A DNA stretch of 25,893 nt from Reyranella sp. GTDB taxonomy: Bacteria > Pseudomonadota > Alphaproteobacteria > Reyranellales > Reyranellaceae. The position numbers and the translations under genes were made by a program. The notes below the pieces were generated by a model. The model made no database searches and was not told where the DNA came from. It was given only the letters and a program-made list of their open reading frames with translations. Positions 22,104-25,893 of the stretch are shown here, one piece after another; position 1 is the stretch's first letter; every line of letters starts with the position of its first letter. The stretch is taken from the NCBI GenBank assembly GCA_030679805.1, contig JAUXST010000753.1, positions 1 through 25,893 on the forward strand, read 5' to 3'.

Positions 22104-22880
22104 CTATCGACCCTTGAACACCGGTTTGCGCTTCTCGATGAAGGCGCGCATTGCCTCCTTCGAATCCTCGGTGCCCTGCAGGCTGACCGTCATGTTCTGC
22201 TCGAAGCGATAGCCGTCGCGCAGCGTCATCTCTTCGATGGCGTTCAGCGCATGTTTGGCCGTGACACTGGCGATCGGGCTCTTGGCGGCGATCTGCCGCG
22301 CGAGATCCATCGCAGTCTCCAAAAGCTTGTCGTCGGGTACGCAGGCTTCGACCACGCCCAGCCGGTAGAGTTCGGGGCCAGGCACGCGGTAGCCGGTCAG
22401 CATCATGCGGCGTGCACGCGAGTGGCCGAACAGACGCATGGCATGGCGACCTCCGCCCATCAGGCCGACGTCGATCTCGGGCAGGCCGACCGAGGCGCTT
22501 TCGGCGGCCAGCAGGATGTCGCAGGAGGCGGCGACGGCGAGGCCTGCACCCAGGGCGGGTCCGTTGATGGCGGCGATCACTGGCTTCTTGCATTCCATGA
22601 TGGCGTGGAAGCATTCGCGAGCATAGCGCATGCCCCGCCAAGCATCGCCCGGCCCGCGCTGAGCACCGGCGCGCGCCTTGATGTCGACGCCGGCGCAGAA
22701 GCACTTGCCTTTGCCGGTCAGCACGGCGACCCGCACGTCTTCGAGATCGGAGATGCGGTCGAAGGCGCGGATCATCTCGTCCTGAAGCTCGGCGTTCTGC
22801 GCATTGACTGGTGGATTGTCCATCGTCACGACGGCGATGTGGTCCGCGATTTGCACACGGATCATTTTGAGATCATCCAT
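22104..22880 (-). CDS. Enoyl-CoA hydratase/isomerase (crotonase) family protein
   Basis: This is a 258-residue crotonase-fold protein. It shows the oxyanion-hole segments CFCAGVDIKARAG (60-72) and INGPALGAGLAVAASCD (105-121), and VGLPEIDVGLMGG (131-143) with Glu135 at the position of the second catalytic Glu of rat enoyl-CoA hydratase (Glu164). The first catalytic Glu (Glu144 in rat, in GGGCE) is Ala115 here. Such variants occur among isomerases, dehalogenases and CoA-thioester hydrolases of the family, so simple hydratase activity is not assured. ATG 22880 has a strong Shine-Dalgarno (GGGGAGGA); the longer in-frame reading to 22982 crosses the livH start and is not conserved-looking. It is the first gene of the selenoprotein operon, 17 bases before the flavoprotein start, and diverges from livH. 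Confidence 0.93.
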   Translation of the reverse strand: MDDLKMIRVQIADHIAVVTMDNPPVNAQNAELQDEMIRAFDRISDLEDVRVAVLTGKGKCFCAGVDIKARAGAQRGPGDAWRGMRYARECFHAIMECKKPVIAAINGPALGAGLAVAASCDILLAAESASVGLPEIDVGLMGGGRHAMRLFGHSRARRMMLTGYRVPGPELYRLGVVEACVPDDKLLETAMDLARQIAAKSPIASVTAKHALNAIEEMTLRDGYRFEQNMTVSLQGTEDSKEAMRAFIEKRKPVFKGR

Positions 22881-22966
22881 TTCAATCCTCCCCGGAAGGC
22901 CGGTACAGTCGCTTGCAGGTCTTGTTGGAACTGTCGTAGGTCGCAGGGCAGGGGGAATGCAAGGGC
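22881..22966. promoter_or_regulatory. Divergent intergenic region between the selenoprotein operon and livHMG
   Basis: This 86-base gap separates the starts of the enoyl-CoA hydratase-like gene (minus) and livH (plus). It must hold the promoters for both. I can see the hydratase Shine-Dalgarno (GGGGAGGA on the minus strand) and a purine-rich GGGGG/AAGGG leader before livH. I see no convincing sigma-70 -35/-10 pair; TTGCAG at about 22913 on the plus strand is the best -35 candidate but no good -10 follows it. Confidence 0.4.
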
Positions 22967-23881
<915 letters not shown>

Positions 23882-23885
23882 CGGA

Positions 23886-25307
23886 ATGGGCGCGCGTCTC
23901 CCCTCCATGTTGAAGGACGCGGCCCTCACGGCCTTCGTCGCCGCGGCACTCGGCATTTTTATCGTCGGCTTCCGTACCATCGACGTGGGCTCGCGCACCG
24001 GGCTCAGCTTCGACTACCAGTTCGCCGACCTCCTCGTTGCGATTGCCACCATCTTCGTCGGCCGACTGGGCCTGTCCCTGGCAGCAATGGGCCTGCGCTG
24101 GCCGGTCGTCGCCCTCGGTGCTGCGATGATCGCCACAGGCGCTTCGCCGCTGCAATTGCCCTCGGGCTTCCTGCATTGGTTCGTGGCGCTGGGCGGCGTG
24201 ATGCTGGTGATCCGCGGCATATGGCCGTGGGCGCGCAGCACCGCGACGGCTGCGGCGGCTACACCCGCGGGGCTCGCCCTGGGACAGGCTGGCGCGAAAT
24301 GGTTCGGCTGGCTGCTGCTCGCGGCGGCGGTGCTTCTGCCGTTCACGCCGGCCGCCGACCAGAAGACCATGGATCTCGCGGTGCTGATCCTGACCTACGT
24401 GATGTTGGGTTGGGGCCTCAACATCGTGGTCGGCCTCGCCGGCCTGCTCGATCTGGGTTACGTCGCCTTCTACGCCGTGGGCGCCTACTCCTATGCGCTG
24501 CTCAGCACGCAGTACGGCCTGGGGTTCTGGACCGTGCTGCCGCTCGCCGGGATGATGGCGGCGCTGTTCGGCATCGTGCTGGGCTTTCCCGTCTTGCGGC
24601 TGCGCGGTGACTATCTCGCGATCGTCACCCTGGGCTTCGGCGAGATCATCCGCCTGGTGCTCCTGAACTGGGTCGATTTCACGAACGGCCCGGCCGGGAT
24701 TGGCTCCATCCCCGGGCCGACGCTGTTCGGTGCAGTGTTCGCCGAAACGCCGCCAGCCGGAAAGCAATCCGTATCGGAGATGCTGGGCATCACCTTCGAC
24801 GGCAACCATCGCCTGATCTTTCTCTATTACATCCTCCTGCTGCTGGCGTTGGTCACCAACCTGTTCACCCAGCGCATGCGGCGCCTGCCGGTCGGCCGTG
24901 CCTGGGAAGCGCTGCGCGAGGACGAGACCGCCTGCCGGGCGCTCGGCATCAATCCGACCAACACCAAGCTGACGGCCTTCGCCATCGGCGCCATGTTCGC
25001 GGGCTTCGCCGGCTCGTTCTTCGCCGCCAAGCAGCGCTTCATCAGCCCGGAGAGCTTCGCCTTCATCGAATCGGCGATCATCCTCGCGATCGTCGTGCTG
25101 GGCGGGATGGGCAGCCAGATCGGTGTCGTCCTGGCGGCGGTGCTGCTGATCGGCCTGCCGGAATGGTTCCGCGAGCTTGGCAACTACCGCATGCTGGCGT
25201 TCGGCCTCGCCATGGTGCTGATCATGGTGTTCCGTCCGCGCGGTCTGATCGCCGATCGCCAGCCGTCCGTGCGATTGCATCCTGCCGGCTCGGGAGGCGG
25301 TCCGTGA
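23886..25307 (+). CDS. livM: Branched-chain amino-acid-type ABC permease LivM
   Basis: This is a 473-residue permease. The core begins near residue 155 with TMDLAVLILTYVMLGWGLNIVVGLAGLLDLGYVAFYAVGAYSYALL, the LivM signature. It continues with PVLRLRGDYLAIVTLGFGEIIRLVLLNW, the EAA-like loop GRAWEALREDETACRALGINPTNTKLTAFAIGA and GGMGSQIGVVLAAVLLIGLPEW. The N-terminal 150 residues carry extra hydrophobic segments, as in the longer LivM proteins of proteobacteria. It forms the membrane pair with LivH. Its stop TGA overlaps the livG GTG start (GTGA). Confidence 0.95.
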   Translation: MGARLPSMLKDAALTAFVAAALGIFIVGFRTIDVGSRTGLSFDYQFADLLVAIATIFVGRLGLSLAAMGLRWPVVALGAAMIATGASPLQLPSGFLHWFVALGGVMLVIRGIWPWARSTATAAAATPAGLALGQAGAKWFGWLLLAAAVLLPFTPAADQKTMDLAVLILTYVMLGWGLNIVVGLAGLLDLGYVAFYAVGAYSYALLSTQYGLGFWTVLPLAGMMAALFGIVLGFPVLRLRGDYLAIVTLGFGEIIRLVLLNWVDFTNGPAGIGSIPGPTLFGAVFAETPPAGKQSVSEMLGITFDGNHRLIFLYYILLLLALVTNLFTQRMRRLPVGRAWEALREDETACRALGINPTNTKLTAFAIGAMFAGFAGSFFAAKQRFISPESFAFIESAIILAIVVLGGMGSQIGVVLAAVLLIGLPEWFRELGNYRMLAFGLAMVLIMVFRPRGLIADRQPSVRLHPAGSGGGP

Positions 25308-25893
25308 GCGCGCCGCTGATCGAGATCGAGCATCTGACGATGCGCTTCGGCGGGCTGGTGGCGGTCGACGACGTCTCGTTTGCCGCGCGCTCGCGCGAGA
25401 TCACCGCTATCATCGGCCCCAACGGTGCCGGCAAGACGACCGTCTTCAATTGCATCACCGGGTTCTACAAGCCGACGATCGGCCGCCTGACGTTGAGCGG
25501 CGGCGAGCGCGAGTTTCTGCTCGAGCGTATGCTGGGTCACGAGATCGGCCAGCGCGCGAAGGTGGCGCGGACGTTCCAGAATATCCGCCTGTTCTCCGGC
25601 ATGACGGTGCTGGAGAATCTCCTGGTCGCCCAGCACAACAAGCTGATGCGTGCCTCGGGCTGGAGCGTGTATGGCCTCCTGGGATTGCGTCGCTTCACCC
25701 GCGCGGAAGAGGCGGCCATCGGCCTGGCGCGCACCTGGCTCGACCGCATCGACCTGCTCGACGCCGCCGATCGGCCAGCCGGCGAGCTTCCCTACGGGGC
25801 GCAGCGGCGGCTCGAGATCGCCCGCGCCATGTGCACCGAGCCCAGGCTTCTATGTCTCGACGAGCCCGCCGCCGGCCTCAACCCACGCGAATC
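25304..25893 (+). CDS. livG: Branched-chain amino-acid-type ABC ATPase LivG, N-terminal part
   Basis: The gene starts at GTG 25304 and runs off the right edge; about 196 residues are present. It reads PLIEIEHLTMRFGGLVAVDDVSF, then Walker A GPNGAGKTT (38-46) and the Q-loop ARTFQNIRLFSGMTVLENLLVAQH. The LivG-type signature LPYGAQRRLEIARAM and Walker B LLCLDEPAAGLNPRE follow. LivG proteins carry a YG-Q-type signature (L-S/A-Y-G-x-Q) instead of LSGGQ, as here. With livH and livM it forms the inner-membrane part of a HAAT-type importer; livF and the binding protein probably lie beyond the window. Confidence 0.95.
   Translation, partial: MSAPLIEIEHLTMRFGGLVAVDDVSFAARSREITAIIGPNGAGKTTVFNCITGFYKPTIGRLTLSGGEREFLLERMLGHEIGQRAKVARTFQNIRLFSGMTVLENLLVAQHNKLMRASGWSVYGLLGLRRFTRAEEAAIGLARTWLDRIDLLDAADRPAGELPYGAQRRLEIARAMCTEPRLLCLDEPAAGLNPRE

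Overview
The window is high-GC DNA (about two thirds G+C by eye) with very dense, overlapping genes. The gene content is NitT/TauT, Ugp-type and Liv-type ABC transporters, glutaryl-CoA dehydrogenase, an amidase and enolase-superfamily and amidohydrolase catabolic enzymes. This points to an alphaproteobacterium of the Rhodospirillales/Hyphomicrobiales kind (Reyranella- or Bradyrhizobium-like). That assignment is inference from gene style, not from a marker gene. I saw no rRNA, tRNA, CRISPR array, insertion sequence or phage gene, and no stretch over 300 bases without a gene.

Layout. (1) 2-2340, plus strand: the end of a CorA-type magnesium channel, a glutathione-S-transferase-like protein, and an unrecognised gene broken by a one-base deletion in a C run. 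(2) 2348-4334, minus: glutaryl-CoA dehydrogenase followed by a TauE/SafE permease; a GNAT acetyltransferase diverges at 4426. (3) 4858-7499, minus: a complete three-gene NitT/TauT-type ABC importer. (4) 7608-15537, plus: a tightly packed eight-gene operon (TIM-barrel isomerase, enolase-superfamily enzyme, SDR epimerase/dehydrogenase, double GNAT, DapA-like aldolase/dehydratase with an in-frame amber, amidase, small membrane protein, amidohydrolase). It looks like a catabolic route for a sugar acid or similar oxygenated acid. (5) 15548-18559, minus: a Ugp/Mal-type importer (binding protein and two permeases) with no ATPase in the window. (6) 18678-22880, minus: enoyl-CoA hydratase-like protein, thioredoxin-reductase-like flavoprotein, a UGSC-motif selenoprotein and two paralogous cysteine-conserving proteins. 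(7) 22967-25893, plus: livH, livM and the start of livG.

The most interesting part is region 6. The small reading frame ending at the TGA at 20917-20919 does not stop there. The same frame continues for 78 more codons, beginning Gly-Ser-Cys directly after the TGA, so the protein reads U-G-S-C at residues 94-97. It ends in an ATGA overlap with the next gene. A stem-loop with a G in its apical loop lies 18 bases past the TGA, which matches the usual geometry of a bacterial SECIS element. The gene is therefore best read as a selenoprotein of 172 residues. Upstream is a CxxC flavoprotein that lacks the usual NADPH-binding signature. Downstream, translationally coupled, are two mutually homologous proteins with four aligned cysteines. 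I propose that these genes form a selenium-dependent redox system whose substrate is unknown; the adjacent importer (region 5) may supply it.

Two genes carry single-base lesions (a missing C near 2207-2211; CAG to TAG at 12081). Either could be a real mutation or a sequencing/assembly error.
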